Origin: an uncultured Bacilli bacterium
GTDB taxonomy: Bacteria; Bacillota_I; Bacilli_A; RF39; UBA660
DNA length: 49,803 bases
Assembly: GCA_947624275.1 (NCBI GenBank)
Contig: CANQJR010000004.1
Location: forward strand, 1-49,803
Direction: 5' to 3'
The notes under the pieces are model-generated. The model made no database searches, had not been told where the DNA came from, and saw only the letters and a program-made list of their open reading frames with translations. Of the stretch, positions 35,183-43,333 are shown piece after piece; the stretch's first letter is position 1, and the number at the start of each line of letters is the position of its first letter. Both the position numbers and the translations under genes were made by a program.

Positions 35183-37501
35183 ATGAATATGAGTTATCAT
35201 TTTAAAAAGAATTTTTTGATGATCATTTCTATTTTAAACACTATCGCATTCTGTTTTTATTTTGGTAGTGAGATAGCGTCTGGCACTTCGATAACGGGAA
35301 TAATATATTTTATATTAGCTGTTGTCAATGCTTTAGCACCTTTCATTTTATTGAAGTTTTTTGAAGAAAAAGTGTCTTTTTACTTTTTGAGTGTCTTCTT
35401 TGCCATTGACAGTTTTATCAGTATCAATATTCCCCTTTATCTAATTGGTATCATCTCTTTAGTCGTCTCTTTATTACCGTGTGACAAAGAAAAAATTTCC
35501 TTGGCGAAAATCATCAAACGCCATCCGTTGTTCGCTTCGTTTACCATCATAATTAGTGGTATGAGTTTTCTGCAGTCATCGAGTGTTTTGGAATACTTGG
35601 GCGATTCTCTCTATGGTTTTGATATGTTGGGGGAGTTGATTGCCTCCGTATTCATCTTTGGTCTCATCATGCTCTCTCGAAAGAAAAAGATCGTTTATCA
35701 GAATAATGGGGCGATTCAAGATGCTTTAATGGTTAGTTTGCCATTCATTATTTTCATCATCTATTTAGCGGTTGGTCTATTGTCGGTCAATATCGCTTCA
35801 GGTAATGCTTTAATTACCATTGATGAAATAGTGATAACTATCATATTTTATTTGGCCGTCGGTTTCTTTGAAGAATTTTTAATCCGCGGCATGGTTTTGA
35901 ACATTTTGATTGAAAAGTTCGGCAATGATCGAAGAGGAATATGGAAGTCAGTAATCTTATCCAGTACCTTCTTTGGGCTAATTCATTTTGTCAATATTTT
36001 GACTGGTGCTTCTTGGCAAGGCGTTTTGATTCAAATGATTGCGGCGACATTCATAGGCATCTATTTGGCATCGATCTATTTGCGTAGTGGCTCTGTTTGG
36101 ACGACGGTCCTTCTTCATGGAATATATGATTTAGTCATCAGCATTCCAACCTTTTTTGTAACTGATGAAATAGTCGATACGATTGTTCAATACGCTGAAA
36201 GTATTTCTAATTACAGTTGGGCGAGTGCTCTTTTTGCCGCCATTTATGTCTTGTTGGCTCTCTTTCTTCTCCGCAAGAAAAAGATGGCCGATGTCGTGGC
36301 CATTAGAGAAGGAAAATACATCTATGATAAGCACGACGATTTGGCCAAAGTCATCGTTGTCATCTTCATCTCTAGCTTTGTCGCTCTATTCAGTTATTCC
36401 ATTTTTAACTCTTTCATGAGTCTTCGCCATTTAGCGGATAGGGCGTATCAAAGAATAACTATGAATGGTGATCATTCCTATCAATATTCTTTGCCATTTG
36501 TCAATGGCGAACTGACATATGAAAATATGAGTGATGAGATGCGCCTTTTGTTGGCGATAAAAAATCTAGAAGACGATGATTTTGAATATTCCCATTCCAT
36601 CAGTGACGCTGAGGACGAGGTTAAAGATCAAGCGATAATCACTTATGTCAAAGAGGAAAAAGTTGAAAAGTCATTACAAGAAATATTCGGTCAAAAAAGT
36701 TCTTTTCAAGCTGTTGATGTCGATATCAGCCATAAGACCACTTGCAGTTTTGAATCACAACAGAAACGCTATGTGTGCACTACGACTAATAATGACCAAG
36801 ATGACAATATTAAAATCTATTCCAATATCAGCGAGATAAATCTCGAAAGTGGTACCGAAATAGAATACTCAGTCTATTATTTAGTCGAAGATTTAAACAC
36901 GAATACTCTGTATACCGATATCGATCTGAAAACTGTTTTGGCCTATGATACGACGATTAAAGATCTAACTGGTGATGTCACCTATGATGAAAATGATGAT
37001 AAAAATACAGAGTTTTGGAAAGCAATAATGGATGCGATGGGTGAAATACCGACATATCGTTTGACTTTTAAAAGTGATTCTTTGATGGAAAACGTCTCTT
37101 TTCAAAAGAGTGAATTCATCTTTGACAGTGTTACAAATGTCATCAACAAAGAAGAAAATATTGCCGACAGCACTTATCAATATGACACCCAAAATTATCA
37201 TTTCATCTTTAATAAAAAAGATTTCTCCATTCTCGAAGAGAAGAATAGAACTAGTCTAGTCAAAAATGGTATCATTCAGCTAAAAATAGAACAAGTAGCG
37301 AGTGATGATTGGCTCCCTAAATATAAGAATAGTAATGGAAGAGTTACTTTTGGCAACAATGAGTACGCTGTTAATAAAAATGAATATTTGATATATAAAA
37401 ACAATTTCTACATCATCGAGATGAATGAATCGACTGATAAAAAATTGCGAGATAGTTTGATCGATGTATTGAACACTTTACAATTTAAAGATCATGGATA
37501 A
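35183..37501 (+). CDS. CPBP-family intramembrane protease with a long C-terminal domain
   Basis: The N-terminal half (about residues 1-420) is polytopic and contains the CPBP (Rce1/Abi) glutamic protease motifs: EEFLIRG near residue 230, FGLIHF near 264-269 and HGIYD near 312. The active-site Glu pair and His are intact. A further TM segment (VIVVIFISSFVALFSYSIFNS, about 393-413) leads into some 350 residues that look soluble, extracellular, acidic and Tyr/Asn-rich, with no family I recognise. CPBP proteins are normally 200-350 residues, so at 772 this is a fusion. Strong GGAGGA ribosome site. It is monocistronic between two terminators. The substrate is unknown. Confidence 0.85.
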   Translation: MNMSYHFKKNFLMIISILNTIAFCFYFGSEIASGTSITGIIYFILAVVNALAPFILLKFFEEKVSFYFLSVFFAIDSFISINIPLYLIGIISLVVSLLPCDKEKISLAKIIKRHPLFASFTIIISGMSFLQSSSVLEYLGDSLYGFDMLGELIASVFIFGLIMLSRKKKIVYQNNGAIQDALMVSLPFIIFIIYLAVGLLSVNIASGNALITIDEIVITIIFYLAVGFFEEFLIRGMVLNILIEKFGNDRRGIWKSVILSSTFFGLIHFVNILTGASWQGVLIQMIAATFIGIYLASIYLRSGSVWTTVLLHGIYDLVISIPTFFVTDEIVDTIVQYAESISNYSWASALFAAIYVLLALFLLRKKKMADVVAIREGKYIYDKHDDLAKVIVVIFISSFVALFSYSIFNSFMSLRHLADRAYQRITMNGDHSYQYSLPFVNGELTYENMSDEMRLLLAIKNLEDDDFEYSHSISDAEDEVKDQAIITYVKEEKVEKSLQEIFGQKSSFQAVDVDISHKTTCSFESQQKRYVCTTTNNDQDDNIKIYSNISEINLESGTEIEYSVYYLVEDLNTNTLYTDIDLKTVLAYDTTIKDLTGDVTYDENDDKNTEFWKAIMDAMGEIPTYRLTFKSDSLMENVSFQKSEFIFDSVTNVINKEENIADSTYQYDTQNYHFIFNKKDFSILEEKNRTSLVKNGIIQLKIEQVASDDWLPKYKNSNGRVTFGNNEYAVNKNEYLIYKNNFYIIEMNESTDKKLRDSLIDVLNTLQFKDHG

Positions 37502-37518
37502 AAATCTGTGATCTTTTT
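37487..37518 (+). terminator. Rho-independent terminator overlapping the end of the CPBP gene
   Basis: AAAGATCA (37487-37494) pairs with TGATCTTT (37509-37516), with a 14-base loop and a T run. Confidence 0.75.
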
Positions 37519-37568
37519 GTTTAAATTATCATTTTTGGTCCATTATATAAGTGAAAGGAGATAATGAA

Positions 37569-37802
37569 ATGCCATTGAATTATGAAGAAGTACCTAATAA
37601 TATTTTAACTGGTAAAGATTTAGACTATTTAAGTGATATGTTTGAATGGAATTATGGAGCTTATAAGAAAACGACGAACGATGAGAAGAACATTGTTGAT
37701 CAAGATCTGAAGATGGTCTTTGATGAATCTGTTCAAGCATTTGACAACAATTTGAATAATATTTTAAAAATATTGGAAAGCCGAGGACCAAGTAATGAAT
37801 AA
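37569..37802 (+). CDS. Small acidic protein paired with a CotF-domain coat protein
   Basis: A 77-residue acidic, mostly helical product (MPLNYEEVPNNILTGKDLDY). It has AAAGGAG eight bases before the ATG at 37569 and overlaps the next gene by eight bases, so the two are translated together. Small helical partners often sit beside CotF-type genes in spore-formers; I infer a spore-coat related role from position only. A CATTATATA sequence upstream is a possible mother-cell -10. No catalytic motif. Confidence 0.75.
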   Translation: MPLNYEEVPNNILTGKDLDYLSDMFEWNYGAYKKTTNDEKNIVDQDLKMVFDESVQAFDNNLNNILKILESRGPSNE

Positions 37803-38109
37803 TAAAATTTCTAATCCCAAAGTAGAAGTGCCAGAAGGACTAGCTCTGAATGAGAAAGATTATATCACTTGTCTTTTGACAACTTTGAAAGATATGGTCA
37901 AAAATTATGTCATTGCGATGACAGAAGCGAGCAATAAGTTTCTCTTCGATTGTTACTATGAATCTTTTTCTAACTTGATGATGCTTCAAAGAAAGGTATA
38001 TGACGTCATGTTTAGAAAGGGATGGTACCAACTAGAAGAACAAGAGAAAACGAAAATTGATACCAAGTTTCAAACTCTCTTAAAAGAATATCAAACTCTT
38101 AGTAACTAA
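37795..38109 (+). CDS. CotF-domain spore coat protein
   Basis: A 104-residue protein whose body matches the coat F domain: KVEVPEGLALNEKDYITCLL at the start, the NEASNKF-like block as MTEASNKFLFDCYYESF, and MLQRKVYDVMFRKGWYQLE near the end. CotF domain proteins are ferritin-like helical proteins deposited in the coat by the mother cell. The ATG overlaps the previous gene and has GAGGA upstream. A perfect 10-bp-stem terminator follows the stop. This places spore coat genes inside an otherwise housekeeping region. Confidence 0.9.
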   Translation: MNNKISNPKVEVPEGLALNEKDYITCLLTTLKDMVKNYVIAMTEASNKFLFDCYYESFSNLMMLQRKVYDVMFRKGWYQLEEQEKTKIDTKFQTLLKEYQTLSN

Positions 38110-38118
38110 GAGTTTTTT
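38093..38118 (+). terminator. Rho-independent terminator after the CotF gene
   Basis: AAACTCTTAG and CTAAGAGTTT form a ten-base stem with a TAA loop, followed by T residues. Confidence 0.94.
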
Positions 38119-38119
38119 A

Positions 38120-38147
38120 TTGCTAAAATAGATAAATCTGTTATAAT
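38120..38147 (+). promoter_or_regulatory. Extended -10 promoter of holA
   Basis: TTGCTA (38120-38125), a 16-base spacer and TGTTATAAT, with the TATAAT at 38142-38147. Confidence 0.75.
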
Positions 38148-38168
38148 AGTCTAAAAAGTGGGTGGACT

Positions 38169-39107
38169 ATGAAAACGATTTATTTAATATTATCTAGTGA
38201 TTATGTATCCATCAAGGAAAATATCGATGCCATTTTAAAAAAGAATGAATTGAGTAAAGACGATTTGATAAGATATGATTTGAATGAGACATCTATAGAT
38301 CAAGTCATCACTGAGTTAGATACATATAATTTTTTATTGCCACGCAAAATAGTTGTTTGTGAAAATTGTACTTTTTTGAATGGTGGTAAAACTAAAAATG
38401 CGAACGATCAAAAACTTGATGACTTCATCAAATATTTAAACAATCCCAGTCAAGAAAATATTTTAATTTTAATAACGGATAAATTGGATGAGCGAAAAAA
38501 TGTCGTCAAAGTCTTAAAAAATAATGCGGTGATAGTCGATGGTGCCATCAATATTGAAAAAGTTTTAAAGAGTCATTTAGACGATTTTAAAATTGATGGT
38601 CAAACCATTCAATATTTGATCAATTATTGTAATGGTGATAATGAAAAAATTTTGAATGAATTAGAAAAATTAAAAGATTATAAAGGAAACGACAAAGAGA
38701 TTAAAAGAGAGGATATCGATCGAGTAGTCATCAAAAGTTTTAGTGATAATATCTACGATTTAGTCGATGCGATCATGATGCGCAAACGACAAAGAGCTAT
38801 TGATATATACAATGAATTACTTCATAATGGCATCGATTTAAATAGGATATTGAACTTGTTAACTGATCAATTTAGAATGATTTATAATGGCAAAATTTTA
38901 TTAAAAGAACATCACAACAATTATGATGGAGTGGCAGCACTACTAGGTATTCATCCATATCGTTTTCGAAAGGCTATGGAGAAGAGTTATAATTACTCAA
39001 CTAGGGATGTTTTACAAAAGATAAGTGACTTGGATGATATCGAAATAGCTATGAAGACTGGTAATGACACTAGCGCTAGTTTTGAACTTTTCATCTATAA
39101 TATTTAG
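38169..39107 (+). CDS. holA: DNA polymerase III delta subunit
   Basis: HolA opens the beta clamp as part of the clamp loader. The 312 residues show the typical pattern: a RecA-like N-terminal domain (MKTIYLILSSDYVSIKENID), a middle segment NILILITDKLDERKNVVK, the LINYCNGDNEKILNELEKL region, and the C-terminal collar ILNLLTDQFRMIYNGKIL, with ALLGIHPYRFRKAMEKS. No Walker A, as expected for delta. The usual partner rpsT is not downstream; instead a 589-aa unknown follows 18 bases later, perhaps in the same transcript. Confidence 0.93.
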   Translation: MKTIYLILSSDYVSIKENIDAILKKNELSKDDLIRYDLNETSIDQVITELDTYNFLLPRKIVVCENCTFLNGGKTKNANDQKLDDFIKYLNNPSQENILILITDKLDERKNVVKVLKNNAVIVDGAINIEKVLKSHLDDFKIDGQTIQYLINYCNGDNEKILNELEKLKDYKGNDKEIKREDIDRVVIKSFSDNIYDLVDAIMMRKRQRAIDIYNELLHNGIDLNRILNLLTDQFRMIYNGKILLKEHHNNYDGVAALLGIHPYRFRKAMEKSYNYSTRDVLQKISDLDDIEIAMKTGNDTSASFELFIYNI

Positions 39108-39125
39108 TGGTATAGGGGTAATGGT

Positions 39126-40895
39126 ATGAAATTTATAGACTATGAAAAAAGAATAAGAGATAGTTTTCCCATCTTGATTGAATCTTATGTCTCCCAATAT
39201 GGGGAAAAGTATCGTGAACACATAACAAGTACTTTAGAAAAAGTCAAATTCTGTATCTATGCCAATCCGTATAACATCACTAAGTATTTAGATCGCAAAG
39301 AAGTGGATGACTATATGAAGGCAGTTTTAGACACTTGTTCCGAAATCGGACTTGATATTTCTAAGATAACTCTTGTAGATGATAAGATGCAGATTAGAGA
39401 TGAAAAGTTGTCATTGTTCATCGAGACACTCTTTGGTGATATAAATACGCCAAAAGGACTTTTGGCTTTTGATGAAAAATATAATTTTTTAGATGCAGAA
39501 GATTTCATCGTTCAAGAACGTATGAAGGTATTAGAGTTTTTTCGTTTTAAGGATGCAAAAACGGATACCAATACTTATATGTGTGCTGATGATTACGACA
39601 AGTATTATAAAATTATAAAGGAATTGTTACAGATATTTAAATCCAAGTTAAAACAATACAACGACATCGATTATGATGAATTGTATCAATTTGCCAAAAA
39701 AATTGATGGCGATATGAATGATTTAGTACCAATTTTTCAAAAAAGATTTTTCAATTTGATCAAAGATTATCTGAGTGAAAGTGATAGACAAAAACTAGAA
39801 GATGATCAAGAATGCGATTTGCGCAATTTGGATTGTTATGACATTTATTTTGATGAGGATAAACTGAAGGATAGGGATATCGTTTTTGCTTTTGCCACAG
39901 GTGGTTTGATCGACTATTTTAAAAAGTCCTATACTGATCAATTGATGGATGATAACACGAGTTTAGGAACAAAAAAAGAAATCGTTGAGCAAAGATTAAA
40001 ATATTTGAGATCTGTTGGGGTTGATACTAAATATTTTGACTGGCATAAATTGTGTTGTGATTGGTATCAGTTGGCTGCGCTTCAATCCTTTTTGCCATCA
40101 CAAGATTATTTAGACGAGGTGTTGGCAATCAAGCATCAATGTGAAACAGATTTATTCAGTCAAATGGCTCAAATGTGTGTACTCAATGATTGTCAGGTAA
40201 ATGGTGATTGGAATTTAATCGATGCCATCATCAGTGGTGAAAACTTAGGAGAATGTTTTCCTGATGTACAAAATGGTTATGATGCCAATAATCAACGCTT
40301 TATTGTGGTCATTGATGCTTTAAATGAGTGTTATAACAATTTGGATGTCACTATCGATCATGAATTGCGTCACATCATTGAAACTAGCTTGCAAGAGATG
40401 GAAGATGGATTACTATCGTGTAAGACGGGTGTTTCTGAATATGTCATCGACTTACATAAAAGTGAGCGTCGCAATAAATTGAAGGATGATGTGGATAAAA
40501 AAGAGGAAGTAAAATTTTTAAATTATAATGAAGGCGTTACTGAAAAGTTATCAATCGAGTCTACACAAGCGCGTTGGTCTAAAAAACAATATATTTTTGC
40601 GGATAAATATGCTCCCATCATCGTCGATACCAATTCGACATATCAGTCTTATTTAGAAAATATTGATATCTTTTTCAATTCGATGAGAGAAGATTTGATC
40701 GATGCCCAAATAAATGCTGATAAGAGTCGCATTTTTAAGATTATCCCATGTGCTATATTGCAAAGAATTAATGATGTGATCCAAGATGTATCTCCTAAAA
40801 ATCGTGCTTATCTTAACGGACTAGTCGATGGTTTAAATTGTTCTAAAAGAGAAAGAGACCAAAAAGTTAAAAGGATAGGAAAAAGAGAAATGTAG
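39126..40895 (+). CDS. Uncharacterised 589-residue protein with HExxH motif
   Basis: An acidic soluble protein with no signal peptide or TM helix. Residues 412-416 read HELRH within TIDHELRHIIETSLQ, an HExxH zinc-binding motif in a helical setting. About 55 residues on, NEGVTEKLSIE (about 467-477) provides an EGxTE block that in many gluzincin peptidases gives the third ligand. This suggests a zinc metallopeptidase, but the first 400 residues match nothing I recognise and the call is inference. The ATG at 39126 follows GGGGTAATGGT. It lies between holA and a degenerate polysaccharide deacetylase, both on the same strand, and possibly in one transcript with holA. Confidence 0.75.
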   Translation: MKFIDYEKRIRDSFPILIESYVSQYGEKYREHITSTLEKVKFCIYANPYNITKYLDRKEVDDYMKAVLDTCSEIGLDISKITLVDDKMQIRDEKLSLFIETLFGDINTPKGLLAFDEKYNFLDAEDFIVQERMKVLEFFRFKDAKTDTNTYMCADDYDKYYKIIKELLQIFKSKLKQYNDIDYDELYQFAKKIDGDMNDLVPIFQKRFFNLIKDYLSESDRQKLEDDQECDLRNLDCYDIYFDEDKLKDRDIVFAFATGGLIDYFKKSYTDQLMDDNTSLGTKKEIVEQRLKYLRSVGVDTKYFDWHKLCCDWYQLAALQSFLPSQDYLDEVLAIKHQCETDLFSQMAQMCVLNDCQVNGDWNLIDAIISGENLGECFPDVQNGYDANNQRFIVVIDALNECYNNLDVTIDHELRHIIETSLQEMEDGLLSCKTGVSEYVIDLHKSERRNKLKDDVDKKEEVKFLNYNEGVTEKLSIESTQARWSKKQYIFADKYAPIIVDTNSTYQSYLENIDIFFNSMREDLIDAQINADKSRIFKIIPCAILQRINDVIQDVSPKNRAYLNGLVDGLNCSKRERDQKVKRIGKREM

Positions 40896-40922
40896 TTATC
40901 ATATAATTAAGTGGTGAAGTAT

Positions 40923-41771
40923 ATGTTTAAAAATTTATTCCCACTTTTCTTTTTTGTCTTGTTATCTCTTTTTTCTTTTTATATAACTTCAGTCATGATT
41001 GACTCGATCAAACATTTAGATCCCATCATGCACGATATCGAAAATAATAAACTTTTATATGAAGTACCAGCAATCGATGCCAATATTGATGAAGAGAAGA
41101 TCGTTCCTGGCATCAGCGGTTTTAAAATCAACATCGATAAGAGTTATCAAATCATGAAAAAATATGGAAAGTTTGATGACAATCTCTTAGTGATTGAAGA
41201 GGTATCGCCCAATTTATCTCTAAACAATTATTATGATAAATATATTTCTTTTGGCAATTCTCGTTCTAATAATGTCAGTCTAATTTTTAAAATTGAAAAT
41301 GCCAATTACTTAGAAGAAATAGTTGAAATATTACATGAAAAGGGCGTCACTGGCACTTTTTTTGTCGATGACATCTTTCTTAAAAACAATCAAGATATGA
41401 TTAAATTATTATATTTGAATAATCAAAAAATTGAATATTTATCTCATAATTCTGAAAATTTATCTTCATCGATCAATGAGATCAATCAAGTTTTAAAGAG
41501 TTACGTCAATCAAAGCCTTTCTTATTGTTATAGTGATAATCTCAATAATGATCTTTTAAAAGCTTGTGCCAGTAAAAAATTGCACACCATCATTCCCAGT
41601 GTCAACACTGATAAATTTCCTTATTATGAATTAAAGGATAAAATTCAAAATGGTTCAATCATCAGCTTGGAAAACAATGCTCAAATCGTTGAAGAATTGA
41701 AATATATCATCAATTACATAAGACAAAACAATTATAAAATAGTCTCTTTAGAAAAATTGTTGAAAGAATAG
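40923..41771 (+). CDS. Degenerate polysaccharide deacetylase-like (NodB-fold) membrane protein
   Basis: Residues 2-22 form an N-terminal TM anchor. An extracytoplasmic linker contains IVPGISGFKINIDKSYQIMKKYG and ISFGNSRSNNVSLIF. The remainder follows a polysaccharide deacetylase order (LEEIVEILHEKGVTGTFFVDDIF, then IEYLSHNSENLSS) and ends KIVSLEKLLKE. The first catalytic Asp motif, usually TFDDG, is replaced by IFKIENA, and the HxxxH metal motif is reduced to one His, so it is probably not an active deacetylase. The ATG at 40923 (282 residues) follows GTGGTGAAG. It lies directly upstream of spoIIGA. A role in the envelope or spore is possible but not shown. Confidence 0.75.
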   Translation: MFKNLFPLFFFVLLSLFSFYITSVMIDSIKHLDPIMHDIENNKLLYEVPAIDANIDEEKIVPGISGFKINIDKSYQIMKKYGKFDDNLLVIEEVSPNLSLNNYYDKYISFGNSRSNNVSLIFKIENANYLEEIVEILHEKGVTGTFFVDDIFLKNNQDMIKLLYLNNQKIEYLSHNSENLSSSINEINQVLKSYVNQSLSYCYSDNLNNDLLKACASKKLHTIIPSVNTDKFPYYELKDKIQNGSIISLENNAQIVEELKYIINYIRQNNYKIVSLEKLLKE

Positions 41772-41787
41772 ATTTCGACAATTTTTT
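41752..41787 (+). terminator. Rho-independent terminator after the deacetylase-like gene
   Basis: AAAAATTGTTGAAA pairs with TTTCGACAATTTTT with one G-U pair and a seven-base loop, then T residues. Its right arm contains the Spo0A-box-like TTCGACA. Confidence 0.82.
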
Positions 41788-41807
41788 ATTTTGAGTAAAT
41801 ATATACT
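41774..41807 (+). promoter_or_regulatory. Candidate Spo0A-controlled spoIIGA promoter
   Basis: TTCGACA (41774-41780) is the reverse complement of the 0A box TGTCGAA; its last six bases TCGACA are one mismatch from a -35. TATACT (41802-41807) follows after 21 bases. The Bacillus spoIIG promoter also has an over-long (22-base) spacer and 0A boxes near the -35. The predicted transcription start would be very close to the ribosome site, which weakens the case. Confidence 0.5.
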
Positions 41808-41822
41808 TTAAATGGTGGTGAA

Positions 41823-42569
41823 ATGAAAGTATACATCGATTTAGTTTTTTTATTGAATGTCTATTTAGATTTTTTTATTCTTCTCACGACTTCTTTGATA
41901 TTGAAAAGAAATGTCTCATTGAAGAGAATATTTTTGGGTAGTGTAGTAGGTGGTTTGACCATCGTCTTATTATTTATAAAATTAAATGCACTACTTTTGT
42001 TCATAGGTAAATTCCTATTCAGCATTTTGATGATCTTAGTGACTTTTTCTTATCAAAATTTCAAATATTTCATCAATAATTTGGGCTATTTATATGTTAC
42101 TAGTATCATCTTAGGAGGGGGATTATACCTTTTCGATTTAGAGTTATCACTCGATAATATCATTTTTGTCTTAATCATCAGTTTGGCCATTCTATATTTT
42201 TATTTAAAAGAGATGAAGAAGATGCGAAACAACTATAATAATTATTTAAATGTTGAAATAGAATACAAGAAGAATAAATACAATTATATAGGATATGTCG
42301 ATAGTGGTAATCATCTAGTCGATCCATATCAAAAAAGGCCCATAAGTTTGATAGATATCGATGATTTTGATTATGAGTATGAGGATATTATTTTTGTTCC
42401 CTATGAGACGGCAAGTGGTGATGGACTGATGAAATGTATCAAGGTTGATAAAATGATTGTCGATGGCAAGGTCTATCGAAAAAGTCTAATCGGTTTCATG
42501 CGAGATAAGATCAAAATGGATGGTGTTGATATCATCTTGAATAATGAATATATTGGAGGGAAAGAATGA
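41823..42569 (+). CDS. spoIIGA: Sporulation sigma-E factor-processing peptidase SpoIIGA
   Basis: Membrane aspartic protease that cleaves the pro-sequence of sigma-E in the mother cell after septation. The N-terminal half has five or so hydrophobic segments (MKVYIDLVFLLNVYLDFFILL and following). The cytoplasmic protease domain has YVDSGNHLVDP (about residues 159-169), the conserved DSGN active-site motif, with VPYETASGDGLMKCIKVDKM and VDIILNN downstream. At 248 residues it is a little shorter than the Bacillus protein (309). The start follows GGTGGTGAA. It overlaps sigE by four bases (ATGA), giving the expected spoIIG gene order. Confidence 0.94.
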   Translation: MKVYIDLVFLLNVYLDFFILLTTSLILKRNVSLKRIFLGSVVGGLTIVLLFIKLNALLLFIGKFLFSILMILVTFSYQNFKYFINNLGYLYVTSIILGGGLYLFDLELSLDNIIFVLIISLAILYFYLKEMKKMRNNYNNYLNVEIEYKKNKYNYIGYVDSGNHLVDPYQKRPISLIDIDDFDYEYEDIIFVPYETASGDGLMKCIKVDKMIVDGKVYRKSLIGFMRDKIKMDGVDIILNNEYIGGKE

Positions 42570-43255
42570 TAAGTATTATTTTATTAGTTATTGAATTATT
42601 GGATAGATATAATTGTTTTTTTTATGTTGGGGCAACTGATAAATTGCCAGAACCTCTGAGCAAAGAAGCAGAGGAATTCTATTTAGTCATGGCTAGTGAT
42701 GGCGATTTGATGGCTAGAGATAAGTTGATAGAACACAATTTGCGATTAGTCGTCTTCTTGGCTAAAAAATATGAAAATACGAAAGTTGATTTAGAAGATT
42801 TGGTCAGCATTGGGACGATTGGATTGATCAAAGGCATTAAGACTTATAGTATGGATAAAAATATAAAATTGGCCACTTATGCTTCCCGCTGTATCGACAA
42901 TGAAATATTGATGTATCTTCGCAAAAACAAAAAAGTGAAGACGGAAGTCAGTTTTGAAGACTCATTGAGTTTTGATGGAGAGGGCAATGAATTACACTTA
43001 GAAGATGTTTTGGGTACCGATTCCAACATTGTGACACGACCATTAGAAGATGAGTATGAACGAAAAATTGTTTTGGACGAAATAAATAAATTGCCACCGC
43101 GTGATAAAGAAATAATGGTCTTGCGCTATGGATTGGGTGATAGAGAAGAGATGACTCAAAAAGATGTCGCTGAACTCTTGGGCATCAGTCAATCATACAT
43201 ATCGCGCATTGAGAAAAAGACGATCAAAAAATTGAAAGCTATGATGAAGAGTTGA
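42566..43255 (+). CDS. sigE: RNA polymerase sporulation sigma factor SigE precursor
   Basis: Mother-cell sigma factor. The hydrophobic amphipathic pro-sequence MISIILLVIELLDRYNCFFYVG (about residues 1-22) precedes LPEPLSKEAEEFY, where SpoIIGA would cleave. Region 2 runs from ARDKLIEHNLRLVVFLAKKYE through GTIGLIKGIKTY to YASRCIDNEILMYLRK, which matches sigma-E region 2.4 closely. Region 4 is KLPPRDKEIMVLRYGLG then KDVAELLGISQSYISRIEKKTIKKL. At 229 residues it is normal. sigG, often next in Bacillus and Clostridium, is not here; gpsA follows after a terminator. Confidence 0.96.
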   Translation: MISIILLVIELLDRYNCFFYVGATDKLPEPLSKEAEEFYLVMASDGDLMARDKLIEHNLRLVVFLAKKYENTKVDLEDLVSIGTIGLIKGIKTYSMDKNIKLATYASRCIDNEILMYLRKNKKVKTEVSFEDSLSFDGEGNELHLEDVLGTDSNIVTRPLEDEYERKIVLDEINKLPPRDKEIMVLRYGLGDREEMTQKDVAELLGISQSYISRIEKKTIKKLKAMMKS

Positions 43256-43280
43256 ATATGATGCGATTATCATATTTTTT
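43255..43280 (+). terminator. Rho-independent terminator after sigE
   Basis: AATATGAT and ATCATATT with a six-base loop, then T residues; it begins at the last base of the sigE stop codon. Confidence 0.88.
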
Positions 43281-43333
43281 CTTTATCTTTTGCCTCAGAT
43301 ATGATATCTTTGATTTATGATAGAGGTGATAAT

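Noticed and set aside
40902-40907. TATAAT as a promoter of the deacetylase-like gene
   Set aside because: The start would fall on the ribosome site and no -35 is present.
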